From VXPQ01 sp964608315 (GTDB lineage: Bacteria; Bacteroidota; Rhodothermia; Rhodothermales; VXPQ01), in contig CAZSNF010000001.1 in the NCBI GenBank assembly GCA_964608315.1, positions 124,001-188,000 on the forward strand: DNA of 64,000 bases. Reading direction: 5' to 3'. A program made the translations under genes and the position numbers. Within the stretch, counting starts at the first letter, position 1. Each line of letters opens with the position of its first letter. The notes beneath the pieces are model-generated. The model saw nothing but the letters and a program-made list of their open reading frames with translations, had not been told where the DNA came from and made no database searches. Below, one piece after another: positions 51,559 to 60,020 of the stretch.

Positions 51559-52581
51559 TTATTCATTGGAGAACAGATAGACCATGGGTTCCCGGCGAGC
51601 GCCTTCTGCCGATGCGACGGCGAACTGCGGCCCTTCGTACATGGTGGCGGCGCCGTATCGCCCGTCCTTGCGGACCGCGTAGAAACTGAGCCCGAACTGC
51701 GGGCGGCCCTGTTCGTCGAGGAGGCGATCCTCCGTCATGGCCACGACGCGGCGCAGGGTTTCCAGACAGGCGTCTTCGGGTTCATAGCCCTGGCGCATAA
51801 ACTCTACGGCCAAAAACGATCCACAAGACTGGATAGCCGCTTCGCCGCGCCCGGTCGCCCCGGCGGAGCCTACGGCGTTGTCGCAGTATTGTCCGGCCCC
51901 GACGATGGGACTGTCCCCTATGCGACCGGGAATCTTCCAGGCCAGTCCACTGGTGGTCGTTACGGAGGATACGTCTCCGGCGGCGGTCACAGCGCTCATG
52001 TGAATGGTGCCGTCCGTGTGTTTTGCCGCCGCGTCCGGCCACTCCAGCCAGTTGTCGTGGGCGTTCAGACTGGTTTTCCAGGCCAGCCAATCCTGTCGGC
52101 TCTGTTCCGTAAGGAGATTTTGCGGCATGAATCCCATGCGGATGGCAAAATCTCGCGCTCCTTTCCCCACCAGAATCACATGGTCGGTGTAGTCCATGAC
52201 CGCCTTGGCTACGAGGGAAGGCGTTGCAATATCCTCCAGCGCAGCGACCGCTCCGGCGCGTCGGGTAGGGCCATGCATGAGCGAAGCGTCCAGCGTAACG
52301 ACGCCGCGTTCGTCGGGCAAGCCACCCAAGCCCACGCTCTGGTCCGCAGGGTCCAGTTCCTGAATGTTGACGCCGGCGATGGCGGCGTCCAGCGGATCCG
52401 CATCTTCCTCCGTCATCATCCGGTAGGCCTTTTCGACGCCGCGAAGGCCATTGCCGGAAGCAATGACGACTGGCGTGGTCCGGCGCGGCCGGGCGCGCAG
52501 CGGGTGAGGCAAGCCCGCCGTTGAAGCAGCGGCAGCCGCGCCGGACAAGTGCAAAAACGTTCTTCTCGATATCTCCGGCAT
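51559..52581 (-). CDS. N-terminal nucleophile hydrolase, glycosylasparaginase/isoaspartyl-peptidase type
   Basis: 340 residues. MPEISRRTFLHLSGAAAAAS is a Tat signal (SRRTFL), so it is exported folded. VVIASGNGLRGVEKAY and DASLMHG begin the hydrolase; HTDGTIHMSAVTAAGDVSS holds the autocatalytic cleavage site before the nucleophile Thr (D-G-T), followed by SGLAWKIPGRIGDSPIVGAG with the substrate-binding Arg/Asp and GATGRGEAAIQSCGSF. It cleaves the sugar-Asn bond of glycoasparagines or isoaspartyl peptides. It starts right at a truncated element copy, 2 bp upstream. Confidence 0.92.
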   Translation of the reverse strand: MPEISRRTFLHLSGAAAAASTAGLPHPLRARPRRTTPVVIASGNGLRGVEKAYRMMTEEDADPLDAAIAGVNIQELDPADQSVGLGGLPDERGVVTLDASLMHGPTRRAGAVAALEDIATPSLVAKAVMDYTDHVILVGKGARDFAIRMGFMPQNLLTEQSRQDWLAWKTSLNAHDNWLEWPDAAAKHTDGTIHMSAVTAAGDVSSVTTTSGLAWKIPGRIGDSPIVGAGQYCDNAVGSAGATGRGEAAIQSCGSFLAVEFMRQGYEPEDACLETLRRVVAMTEDRLLDEQGRPQFGLSFYAVRKDGRYGAATMYEGPQFAVASAEGARREPMVYLFSNE

Positions 52582-52583
52582 AC

Positions 52584-52738
52584 TTAAGGAACCTCTGATT
52601 AATTCTACTTCGATCAGCGCTTCGCGTTCGCGCGTACAGCGACATTATGACGGCGTCGCTGCAATCAGCGGCATACGCTACGGATTCGGGCGTGGCGGAC
52701 GAGAAGCGCCCTTCGGGAGGCTTGCGAGGGGAACGCGT
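52584..52738 (+). repeat. Left half of the palindromic element
   Basis: TTAAGGAACCTCTGATTAAT, TTCGATCAGCGCTTCGCGTT, GACGGCGTCGCTGCAATCAG and GAAGCGCCCTTCGGGAGG run in the same order as the 59.6 kb copy, then similarity ends at the 3' end of the DinB-like gene. The right terminus is absent. It fills the gap between the Ntn-hydrolase start and the DinB-like stop. Confidence 0.8.
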
Positions 52739-52742
52739 TGCC

Positions 52743-53279
52743 TTATTCGCTCCAGGGCGGTACGATGTCCTGCATGCGCGCATACGAAATCAATTGACCG
52801 AGATGCTCGGAATTATGCCGCAGGTAAATGAGCAGGGCTGCGCGAGTGGTTCGCGCCTCGTCGAGAAAATACAAATCCACCATGGACTCCATCGCTTCGT
52901 CCGAAAGCCCGCGAATGCCGGAAACAGCAAATTCCTGCGCTTGCTTCAGGAAGGCTACCGCGTCTTCCTTTGTCGTCAGATTTTCCAGCGCTCCTTGTAC
53001 GTCGACGCCCTCAGGCGTTTCGACGCCTACGAACCCTGCAAAACCATACGATGCTTGCGCGACATGAATGACATGGCGCCGGAATGAAAAAACGACCTCG
53101 GTAGGCGCCCATTCGTACTGGTCGGCGGGAAAGACTTCGGCGAGGGCCACCACATTGTTCAGCACGGCGTCTACCTCTGAGGCGATCTCGTCCTGGCTTG
53201 ACTGGGCCAGGGAAGTCATGGGGAGCCAGGCGGCGGCAAGCAAAGCAAGGGCTAACAGAACAGGGATTTTTTTGAGCAT
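52743..53279 (-). CDS. Exported DinB-like four-helix protein
   Basis: 178 residues. MLKKIPVLLALALLAAAWLP then MTSLAQ is a signal peptide. The mature protein has the DinB/YfiT four-helix layout with candidate metal ligands in FRRHVIHVAQASYGF and YLRHNSEHLGQLISYAR (two His plus one). Members often act as thiol-dependent or metal-dependent enzymes; the substrate is unknown. The start is chosen at the signal peptide. Minus-strand neighbours are not clearly in one operon. Confidence 0.85.
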   Translation of the reverse strand: MLKKIPVLLALALLAAAWLPMTSLAQSSQDEIASEVDAVLNNVVALAEVFPADQYEWAPTEVVFSFRRHVIHVAQASYGFAGFVGVETPEGVDVQGALENLTTKEDAVAFLKQAQEFAVSGIRGLSDEAMESMVDLYFLDEARTTRAALLIYLRHNSEHLGQLISYARMQDIVPPWSE

Positions 53280-53421
53280 GGTTATCTAAAATGGATGGTT
53301 ATGAGGGGTGGTTATGGAAAGATTGCGCTGACCTGTGCGCTTGTCGTTCGGGGTTTCTGTGCGGCAAGGCCATGGCGACCGGGAAGATAGGGCTTGCGGC
53401 AATCAATTGCAGGAAAAAATG

Positions 53422-54540
53422 CTATGGATGCAGGCGTTCTCCCGTGCGACAGTCGAAAAAATACAATGCGTTGAGATTCAGCGCAAGCCGCACGGTATGG
53501 CGGTTTGGAAGAGGCAGCGCATGCGCGGCGATGCGGACGCGAAAATCCTGCATGCCTGTTCGGACGCATAACAAGGCTTCGTGTCCCATGGGCTCCACTG
53601 CGTCCACCAGAAAATCGGCCTCGCATGCAGGAAATTCCGGGGGCGTGTCCGCCGCCGGGCGGATATCTTCGGGGCGGACGCCCAGCGTTACGGCCTGACC
53701 GATCCGGGGGACGGCCATGGCGTGGCCGGGCTCCGACAAGGGGATGCGCAGCGTCCCGCCCTCCGCTTCGAACGCAGGTTCGTTCCCGTTATGTTCGATC
53801 AGGCGCCCTTCGATGAAGTTCATGGGCGGGTTGCCTATGAATCCGGCTACGAACCGGTTGGCGGGCCGCCGATAGAGCGCAAGCGGCGTATCGATTTGCT
53901 GGATACGCCCCTTGTCGAGCACGACGATCCGATCGCCCATGGTCATGGCTTCAACCTGATCGTGCGTAACGTAGATCATGGTCGTTCCCAGTCGGGCGTG
54001 CAGTTTCGACAGTTCCGCCCGCATTTTTTCCCGCAGTCCAGCGTCGAGGCTGGCGAGCGGTTCGTCGAAGAGGAAGATGCGCGGCTTGCGAACGATGGCG
54101 CGGCCTACGGCCACGCGCTGCCGCTGGCCGCCGGACAATTGTTCCGGTTTCCTGTCCAGAATGGCTTCGACGCCAAGCAGTTCCGCGGTTTCGCGCACCC
54201 GTTGTTGCATTTCTTCCTTGCCGTATCCTCGCAATTTGAGCCCGAAGGCCATGTTGTCGAACACGGACATGTGCGGATACAGGACCTGGTTCTGGAAAAC
54301 CATCGCCACGTCCCGGTCCCTCGGGGGTACGCGCTCCATCGCCTGTCCGTCGATGTACAACGCGCCTTGGGTAATCGATTCGAGGCCGGCGATCATCCGG
54401 AGCACCGTGCTTTTGCCGCATCCCGACGGCCCGACCAGCGCGACGAATTCTCCGTCCCCGACCTCGAAGGTCATGTCCCGGACGGCCTCGACCTGCCTGT
54501 CGTATGCCTTGCGGATGTTTTCGAGTCGGATATGCGCCAT
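53422..54540 (-). CDS. Sugar ABC transporter ATP-binding protein (UgpC/MalK type)
   Basis: 372 residues. Walker A ALVGPSGCGKSTVLRMIAGL, Q-loop VFQNQVLYPHMSV, signature LSGGQRQRVAVGRA, Walker B FLFDEPLASLD and switch VTHDQVEAM are complete. The C-terminal TOBE domains (RFVAGFIGNPPMNFIEGRLI; LGVRPEDI) match the MalK/UgpC family that powers oligosaccharide or glycerol-phosphate import. No permease or binding-protein gene is nearby, so it may be a shared ATPase. Start ATG 54540. Confidence 0.93.
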   Translation of the reverse strand: MAHIRLENIRKAYDRQVEAVRDMTFEVGDGEFVALVGPSGCGKSTVLRMIAGLESITQGALYIDGQAMERVPPRDRDVAMVFQNQVLYPHMSVFDNMAFGLKLRGYGKEEMQQRVRETAELLGVEAILDRKPEQLSGGQRQRVAVGRAIVRKPRIFLFDEPLASLDAGLREKMRAELSKLHARLGTTMIYVTHDQVEAMTMGDRIVVLDKGRIQQIDTPLALYRRPANRFVAGFIGNPPMNFIEGRLIEHNGNEPAFEAEGGTLRIPLSEPGHAMAVPRIGQAVTLGVRPEDIRPAADTPPEFPACEADFLVDAVEPMGHEALLCVRTGMQDFRVRIAAHALPLPNRHTVRLALNLNALYFFDCRTGERLHP

Positions 54541-54731
54541 GCGGGCAGCGGAAGAAGGCGGAAACGGAATGGATTGAGCCGGGCCTTGTACGGAGCGAGA
54601 AGGCGGACTGGTCCCGCGCTGATCATCAGAGTTTTCTCAAGAAATGCTCCGCAAAAAACAGTACATTGGTTGTTCTGGCGTACGTGATCGGCGCGCCTTC
54701 CGGTCTTCTCTTTATCGGTTTTTTCACGCGC

Positions 54732-55724
54732 ATGGCGGCAGAAAACATGTTGCGCAGGCCTCTATGGGAGGCGATCCGGCGCCAACTCGATCATACGATC
54801 AGCGAGACGAATTTTACGGAAGCAGGCTCGCTCCGCCGCGGCAAGGTGCGCGATATCTATCGGGCCGGCGACGCGCTTTTTCTGGTCGCGACCGACCGTA
54901 TTTCGGCCTTCGATCACATTCTTGGTCGGCAGATTCCGTTCAAGGGGCAGGTGCTGAATCGGTTGGCGGCCTTTTTCTTCGAAAAGACGAAGGATGTCGC
55001 CCCCAATCACTTGATTGCGATTCCCGACCCAAACGTGACCGCGGCGACGCCTTGTGCGCCTGTCCCCGTCGAGTTCGTGGTTCGGGGGTATCTTGCCGGA
55101 CATGCCTGGCGGGAATATCGCGCCGGGCGACGGAGCGTTTCGGGGGCGCCGTTGCCCGACGGCTTGGGGGAAAGCAGCCGTTTGCCCAAACCCGTGCTTA
55201 CGCCCTCCACCAAGGCGGAAACGGGGCATGACGAGGATATTTCCCGGGAGGAAATCGTAGCGCGCGGCCTGCTGACGCCCGCCGCGTTCGACGAACTGGA
55301 AGCCCTGTCGCTGGCTCTGTTTGCGCGGGGGGCGGAGATGTCCGCGGCGCGGGGCTTGCTGCTCGTGGACACCAAGTACGAGTTCGGGCGCGCCCCGGAT
55401 GGCGCGTTTCTGCTCATAGACGAGGTGCATACGCCGGATTCGTCCCGGTATTACTATGTCGACGGGTACGAAGAGCGTCTGCGGGCCGGGCGTCCCCAAA
55501 AGCAACTTTCCAAGGAATTCGTTCGGGAATGGTTGATGGATCAGGGTTTCAGCGGACAACCTGGACAGCGCCTTCCCGACTTGCCGGACGATTTTCGCGT
55601 TCGGGTGGCGGCCCGCTACATCGAGCTGTACGAAGCCGTCACGGGGCAATCGTTCGAGCCGGACACCCATCCCGATCCGGTCGAGCGCATGCGACAAGGC
55701 ATCATTTCGTATCAGGGGCGCTGA
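54732..55724 (+). CDS. purC: Phosphoribosylaminoimidazole-succinocarboxamide synthase (SAICAR synthase)
   Basis: 330 residues from ATG 54732 (Met 54747 also possible); the longer open frame upstream has no homology. RRGKVRDIYRAGDALFLVAT, DRISAFDHILGRQIPFKGQV, PVEFVVRGYLAGHAWREY, DTKYEFGRAPDGAFLLIDEV and HTPDSSRYYYVDGYEE are the SAICAR synthase signatures. It joins aspartate to CAIR in purine synthesis and lies on the opposite strand to the ABC ATPase. Its last 23 bp overlap the end of moaE (convergent). Confidence 0.95.
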   Translation: MAAENMLRRPLWEAIRRQLDHTISETNFTEAGSLRRGKVRDIYRAGDALFLVATDRISAFDHILGRQIPFKGQVLNRLAAFFFEKTKDVAPNHLIAIPDPNVTAATPCAPVPVEFVVRGYLAGHAWREYRAGRRSVSGAPLPDGLGESSRLPKPVLTPSTKAETGHDEDISREEIVARGLLTPAAFDELEALSLALFARGAEMSAARGLLLVDTKYEFGRAPDGAFLLIDEVHTPDSSRYYYVDGYEERLRAGRPQKQLSKEFVREWLMDQGFSGQPGQRLPDLPDDFRVRVAARYIELYEAVTGQSFEPDTHPDPVERMRQGIISYQGR

Positions 55725-56193
55725 AATCGCTACGGGAGAAACGCCCCTCTACCCATTCGGCGCTTCCGTCTGCGAAATGCTCCTTCTTCCAGATGGGGGC
55801 TCGATTTTTCAGGGCGTCGATCAGGTACCGGCAGGCGACGAAAGCCTCTGCGCGGTGCGGCGCCGCCACGCCTGCGATCACGCTTGCCTCTCGTACGGGC
55901 ACCTCCCCGATGCGATGCAGCAGGCAGGCTCGACACAAGGGCCAACGGGTGATCGCTTCTTCTGCAATGCGACGCATCTCCTTGAGCGCCATGGGTTTAT
56001 AGCATTCGTATTCAAGGCGCATCGTTTCCTGTCGTTCGCGGTTCGGGCTTGCAGCAGTCCACCGGCGCGTTACGCCGAGAAAAAGATCGATCCCGCCCGC
56101 CTCTTCGACGCGCAGAAATTCCCTGACCGCTTCGAGACCGAGCGGCGTTTCCAGAATATCTACCCACACGGCGTCGTTTGGCGCGTTGGTCAT
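55702..56193 (-). CDS. moaE: Molybdopterin synthase catalytic subunit
   Basis: 163 residues from ATG 56193. GIDLFLGVTRRWTAASPNRE, LEYECYKPMALKEMRRI, IGEVPVREASVIAGVAAPHR and ALKNRAPIWKKEHF are MoaE motifs, including the catalytic Lys and the Arg/His contacts to the MoaD C-terminus. With MoaD it turns cyclic pyranopterin phosphate into molybdopterin. moaD lies directly upstream (1 bp gap). Longer upstream reading has no homology. Confidence 0.93.
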   Translation of the reverse strand: MTNAPNDAVWVDILETPLGLEAVREFLRVEEAGGIDLFLGVTRRWTAASPNRERQETMRLEYECYKPMALKEMRRIAEEAITRWPLCRACLLHRIGEVPVREASVIAGVAAPHRAEAFVACRYLIDALKNRAPIWKKEHFADGSAEWVEGRFSRSDFSAPDTK

Positions 56194-56194
56194 T

Positions 56195-56464
56195 TCATCC
56201 TCCGCTGACGGGCGTAATGAGGGCGACCTCGTCGCCTTCCCGCACGATATGTTCCCCGGATACGTATTCCTGGTTGACGGCGATGCGGACGAGGGGGAGC
56301 AAAGGGCGCATGGCGGGATATGTCGCGCCCAGGCGTTCGAGCAGCCGGTCGGCGGATAAGGTTTCCCCGGGATCAAGCCGCAGGGTAGCCGAATCGACCC
56401 CGGCGCGTTCCCGAAGCAGACTGAAAAACAGTACGCGCACATGGCGCGATGTCGGATTCTTCAT
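56195..56464 (-). CDS. moaD: Molybdopterin synthase sulfur carrier subunit
   Basis: 89 residues from ATG 56464. VRVLFFSLLRERAGVDSATL opens a ubiquitin-like fold, and the C-terminus VALITPVSGG ends in the Gly-Gly that is adenylated and thiocarboxylated. It pairs with MoaE. GTATCCTTAATG just upstream (about 56476) recalls an element tip. No other moa gene is in the window. Confidence 0.92.
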   Translation of the reverse strand: MKNPTSRHVRVLFFSLLRERAGVDSATLRLDPGETLSADRLLERLGATYPAMRPLLPLVRIAVNQEYVSGEHIVREGDEVALITPVSGG

Positions 56465-56483
56465 GCGCTTGATGAACGTATCC

Positions 56484-57740
56484 TTAATGAAACCGGATGG
56501 CGCGAATTGCTTCGATGCGCGACGCCGCGCGAGCCGGGGCATACGCCGCCAGCGCGCACAGCGCCATGGCGAGTACGCCGGCGATCAGGAAGTCGAAAAC
56601 ATGCAAGGCCACGGGCGCCGTCGTGAGGTAGTACGCCTCTTCCGGCAAGGAAACGAGGCCATATTTGTCTTGCAGCAGCACCAGAATCAGGGCAAGGCCC
56701 TCCCCTGTCGCGACGCCCACTGCGCCGATAAGCAGGCCGGACCATACGAATTGTTTTCGGATGGATCGCATCGAAGCGCCCATGCTTTTGAGTACGCCGA
56801 TTTCCCGCGTTTTTTCGAGAACAGTCATCAGAAGCGTCCCGACGATGTTGAATGCCGCCACAATGACGATAATGCTGATTACGACAGGGATAATGCTTCG
56901 TTGCAAATTAATCCAGGCGAAAAGGCCGCCGTATACGTCGTAGATGCTGCGCGCCATGAGGGGGAATTCCAGTCTGTTTTCTATCGTTGCGGCGGCTTCG
57001 CGCGCCTTGTCCGGTTCGGCAAGCGTTATGTCGAAGCGGGTTGCCTGATCCGGTTCGTAGGCAAGCAATGCGCGCGCGGCGTTCAGGGACGTAAAGACGT
57101 AAAGCGCATCGAAATGGGCCAGGGACGTTTCGTAGACGCCTGCGATGCGGAAGTTTTGCGCCCGCGGCGCGGCCAGGCCCATTATGGAAGGCGCCGTTTC
57201 TGCAGGCGCGGCGCGCATGGAAAAGGAGGTCACCGCGTCCCCCGGCCGCACCTGAAGCAAATCGGCCAGTTCCTTGCCAACGACGAGGCCAGCACGCCCG
57301 GCGCTGTCGGGGGCCGTATCGAAAGCGCCTTCCGTCATTTGGTCCAGAAACCAGGCGGGCGGCGCCTCCGTGCCCCGGATAGCGACGCCTTCGATATGCT
57401 CCCGGGACTTGCGAAGCAGAGCAAATTCCTGCACGACGATGGCTGCGTCCGCAACGGCGTCCATGGAGGCCAGCGTATCCCGGATCGCCGCTGCCCGGTC
57501 AATGGGGGCGTCCCGGAAGGTTTCCACTTGTACATGCGCCCCGAATCCGGTGATTTTGGCTTCGATTTCATCGCCGAATCCGCGCACGACCGAAAGCGCG
57601 AGCAGCAATGCCGCCGTGCCCAGCGCTACGCCGGCTACGGCGATCCAGGCAATAAGCCGGACAAAGCGGCTTCCCTCCTCTTGTCCGCGGACCGACCGGA
57701 GATAGCGCATCGCCATGAAGCGTTCGAAACGGGACGGCAT
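56484..57740 (-). CDS. Lipoprotein-release ABC permease (LolC/LolE family)
   Basis: 418 residues from ATG 57740. A first span (LIAWIAVAGVALGTAALLLA), a large periplasmic domain (FGAHVQVETFRDAPIDRAAA to about residue 265), then three spans (IIPVVISIIVIVAAFNIVGT; FVWSGLLIGAVGVATGEGLA; HVFDFLIAGVLAMALCALAA) with EIGVLKSMGASMRSI, the FtsX/MacB-type motif. LolC/E extracts lipoproteins from the inner membrane; several lipoproteins are encoded here. The matching ATPase (LolD) is not adjacent. Start and end are typical. Confidence 0.9.
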   Translation of the reverse strand: MPSRFERFMAMRYLRSVRGQEEGSRFVRLIAWIAVAGVALGTAALLLALSVVRGFGDEIEAKITGFGAHVQVETFRDAPIDRAAAIRDTLASMDAVADAAIVVQEFALLRKSREHIEGVAIRGTEAPPAWFLDQMTEGAFDTAPDSAGRAGLVVGKELADLLQVRPGDAVTSFSMRAAPAETAPSIMGLAAPRAQNFRIAGVYETSLAHFDALYVFTSLNAARALLAYEPDQATRFDITLAEPDKAREAAATIENRLEFPLMARSIYDVYGGLFAWINLQRSIIPVVISIIVIVAAFNIVGTLLMTVLEKTREIGVLKSMGASMRSIRKQFVWSGLLIGAVGVATGEGLALILVLLQDKYGLVSLPEEAYYLTTAPVALHVFDFLIAGVLAMALCALAAYAPARAASRIEAIRAIRFH

Positions 57741-57781
57741 ACGTGCGGCGCGGAAGCAAAATAATTGCACAGGAACGCGAA

Positions 57782-57833
57782 GCGCTGATCAAGGCAGATT
57801 TAATCAGAGTATCCTTGATCAGCGTATTTCTTG
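57782..57833 (+). repeat. Rearranged tips of the palindromic element
   Basis: GCGCTGATCAAGGCAGATTT, AATCAGAGTATCCTTGATCA and GCGTATTTCTTGATAC: three tips of the element, as at 21.0 kb, without any interior. It lies before pruA, in a gap with no other feature. Confidence 0.7.
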
Positions 57834-57977
57834 ATACCCGCCGGGATCCTGCCGGTTCTCGACAGGCCTGCAACCGGCCCGCATTGCGGCAAAACCTGCG
57901 GGCCGTCTGCGGGTATGCTATCCGTGCGAAAATTCGCTGCGTTCCTTTTTGCATCTCGTATATGGAGGCTCGCCGCC

Positions 57978-59603
57978 ATGAACACGAATCTGTTGGAAAT
58001 CCCATTGCCCCGGAACGAGCCCGCGCTCGATTATGCGCCCGGTTCCGGGGAGCGCGGTCGCCTGCGGGAAAAACTGACCGCGCTTCGGGGCGAAACGATA
58101 GAAATTCCCGCGCTCATTGGCGGACGCGAAGTGCGCACGGGCAAAACCGTAGAAATTCGGGCGCCCCACGACCACCGGACGATTCTTGCTGTTGCGCATT
58201 GTTGCGGCCCGGACGAGGTCGAGGAGGCCATACGTTGTGCGCTGGAGGCGCGCAGGGAATGGATGCGGATGCCTTGGGCAGAGCGCCTGGGTGTTTTCCG
58301 AAAGGCCGCCGACCTGCTTTCCGGGCCCTGGCGGGATACGCTGAACGCCGCCACCATGCTGGGTCAGAGCAAGAACGCGTTTCAGGCGGAAATCGACGCC
58401 GCCTGCGAGACGATCGACTTCTGGCGATTCAATGCGGCGTATGCAGAGCGTATCGCAGCGGATCAGCCCCTTTCTTCGGAAGGGGTCCGGAATCGTATGG
58501 AATATCGGGCGCTCGAGGGATTCGTGGCGGCGATCACCCCGTTCAACTTTACGGCGATTCAGGCCAATCTGGCGACGGCGCCCGTCTTGATGGGCAACGC
58601 AGCGCTATGGAAGCCGGCCACGACCGCCCTCCTGTCGGCCTGGCATATGCATCGCCTGCTCGAAGAAGCAGGGTTGCCGCCGGGCGTGATCAATCTGCTC
58701 CCCGGCGACGGCCCGGAGGCAGGCGCCCCGATGCTGACCTCCAGGCATCTGGCCGGATTGCATTTTACCGGCTCCACGAAGACGTTTCAGCATATGTGGC
58801 GTACGATCGGCGAGCATATCGCCCGGTACCGCTCCTTTCCGCGCATCGTGGGCGAAACCGGGGGCAAGGATTTCCTGATTGCGCATCCTTCCGCGCCGCC
58901 CCTTGCCGTGGCCACGGCCATTGTGCGCGGCGGTTTCGAATACCAGGGGCAAAAATGTTCTGCTGCGTCGCGCGTCTACTTGCCCGCCTCGCGCTGGTCC
59001 GCCATCAAGCAAGCCTTGACGGAACAGCTCGACGAAGTAAAAACGGGACCCGTGGAGGAGTTCGGAAATTTCGTGAATGCGGTGATTGATCGGGCGGCGT
59101 TTCGGCGCATTGCGGGCTATATCGACCGGGCGCTTGCTGATTCGGATACAGACCTGGTGCATGGCGGGACGTACTCCGACGAAGAGGGGTATTTTGTCGC
59201 CCCGTCCGTGTTTCGGGTTCGCGATCCCTTGCACGAAACCATGCGGGAAGAGATATTCGGCCCGGTCGTTTCAGCGTTCGTCTATGAGGACGCCCGGTAC
59301 GAGGAAATGCTGGACCTGCTGGACAACACGTCCCCTTACGCCTTGACCGGGGCTGTTTTCGCGACGGATCGGGAGGTCATTCGGAAGACTTCGGATCGGC
59401 TCCTCGACAACGCTGGAAACTTCTATATCAACGACAAGCCGACCGGGGCCGTGGTCGGCCAGCAGCCCTTTGGCGGCGCCCGCAAGTCGGGCACCAACGA
59501 CAAGGCCGGCTCGCCGCTGAACCTGACGCGCTGGACATCTCCCCGGACCATCAAGGAGAATCTGGCGCCGCCGACCCACTTTGCCTATCCCTTCATGAAG
59601 TAG
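57978..59603 (+). CDS. pruA: L-glutamate gamma-semialdehyde dehydrogenase (1-pyrroline-5-carboxylate dehydrogenase)
   Basis: 541 residues from ATG 57978, with TGGAGG 9 bp upstream. The second step of proline catabolism, NAD-linked. EYRALEGFVAAITPFNFTAI, WKPATTALLSAWHMHRLLEE, GETGGKDFLIAHPSA with the general base, FEYQGQKCSAASRVYLPAS with the catalytic Cys, and GAVVGQQPFGGARKSGTNDK place it in the P5CDH (ALDH4) group rather than other aldehyde dehydrogenases. A proline dehydrogenase gene is not next to it. The palindromic element begins 4 bp after the stop. Confidence 0.95.
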   Translation: MNTNLLEIPLPRNEPALDYAPGSGERGRLREKLTALRGETIEIPALIGGREVRTGKTVEIRAPHDHRTILAVAHCCGPDEVEEAIRCALEARREWMRMPWAERLGVFRKAADLLSGPWRDTLNAATMLGQSKNAFQAEIDAACETIDFWRFNAAYAERIAADQPLSSEGVRNRMEYRALEGFVAAITPFNFTAIQANLATAPVLMGNAALWKPATTALLSAWHMHRLLEEAGLPPGVINLLPGDGPEAGAPMLTSRHLAGLHFTGSTKTFQHMWRTIGEHIARYRSFPRIVGETGGKDFLIAHPSAPPLAVATAIVRGGFEYQGQKCSAASRVYLPASRWSAIKQALTEQLDEVKTGPVEEFGNFVNAVIDRAAFRRIAGYIDRALADSDTDLVHGGTYSDEEGYFVAPSVFRVRDPLHETMREEIFGPVVSAFVYEDARYEEMLDLLDNTSPYALTGAVFATDREVIRKTSDRLLDNAGNFYINDKPTGAVVGQQPFGGARKSGTNDKAGSPLNLTRWTSPRTIKENLAPPTHFAYPFMK

Positions 59604-59606
59604 ATT

Positions 59607-59862
59607 GGGACACTCTGATTAAATCTGCTTCGATCAGCGCTTCACGTTCGTGCGTACAGGACATTGTGCCGGCGTCGTTGAAATCAGCGGTAAACGCTGC
59701 GGATTCGGTGCATGGCGGACGTGAAGCGCCCTTCGGGAGGCTGCGAGAGGCACTCTGGCTGTGTCATTCCTCATTATGTGGAACCTGCCACATTGCTTCG
59801 TCATTCCTTGCCAGCGCGCCTCTCGCAGCCTCTGAACTTTGCAGATTTAATCAGAGTATCCC
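59607..59862. mobile_element. Full palindromic element, type copy
   Basis: 256 bp. Termini GGGACACTCTGATTAAATCT and AGATTTAATCAGAGTATCCC. Internal stem one: GCGCTTCACGT (about 59638) with ACGTGAAGCGC (about 59719). Internal stem two: GAGGCTGCGAGAGGC (59737-59751) with GCCTCTCGCAGCCTC (59818-59832), including TGTCATTCC/GGAATGAC elements in the loop region. It folds as a three-way structure. No coding sequence. Confidence 0.9.
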
Positions 59863-59908
59863 TTGTACGAGGCCGGAAGCGACGCCCTTATTCTGAAAAA
59901 CGCGCCAG

Positions 59909-59964
59909 AATGTAATACGTTTGCAATACAATGTATCTACAATGTAGCTACAACGTATTACATT
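59909..59964. promoter_or_regulatory. Operator-like palindrome with 11-bp repeats
   Basis: AATGTAATACGTT (59909-59921) is the exact reverse complement of AACGTATTACATT (59952-59964). Between them TACAATGTA occurs at 59927 and 59938 and TACAACGTA at 59949, an 11 bp period (one helix turn). It lies 57 bp before the start of the oxidoreductase gene, so it is a candidate repressor or activator binding site for that gene. Confidence 0.7.
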
Positions 59965-60020
59965 TCGCCGCCGGCATAGCGAATAATCCAACCGATACGT
60001 CAAACCATTCGAATTTCCCA

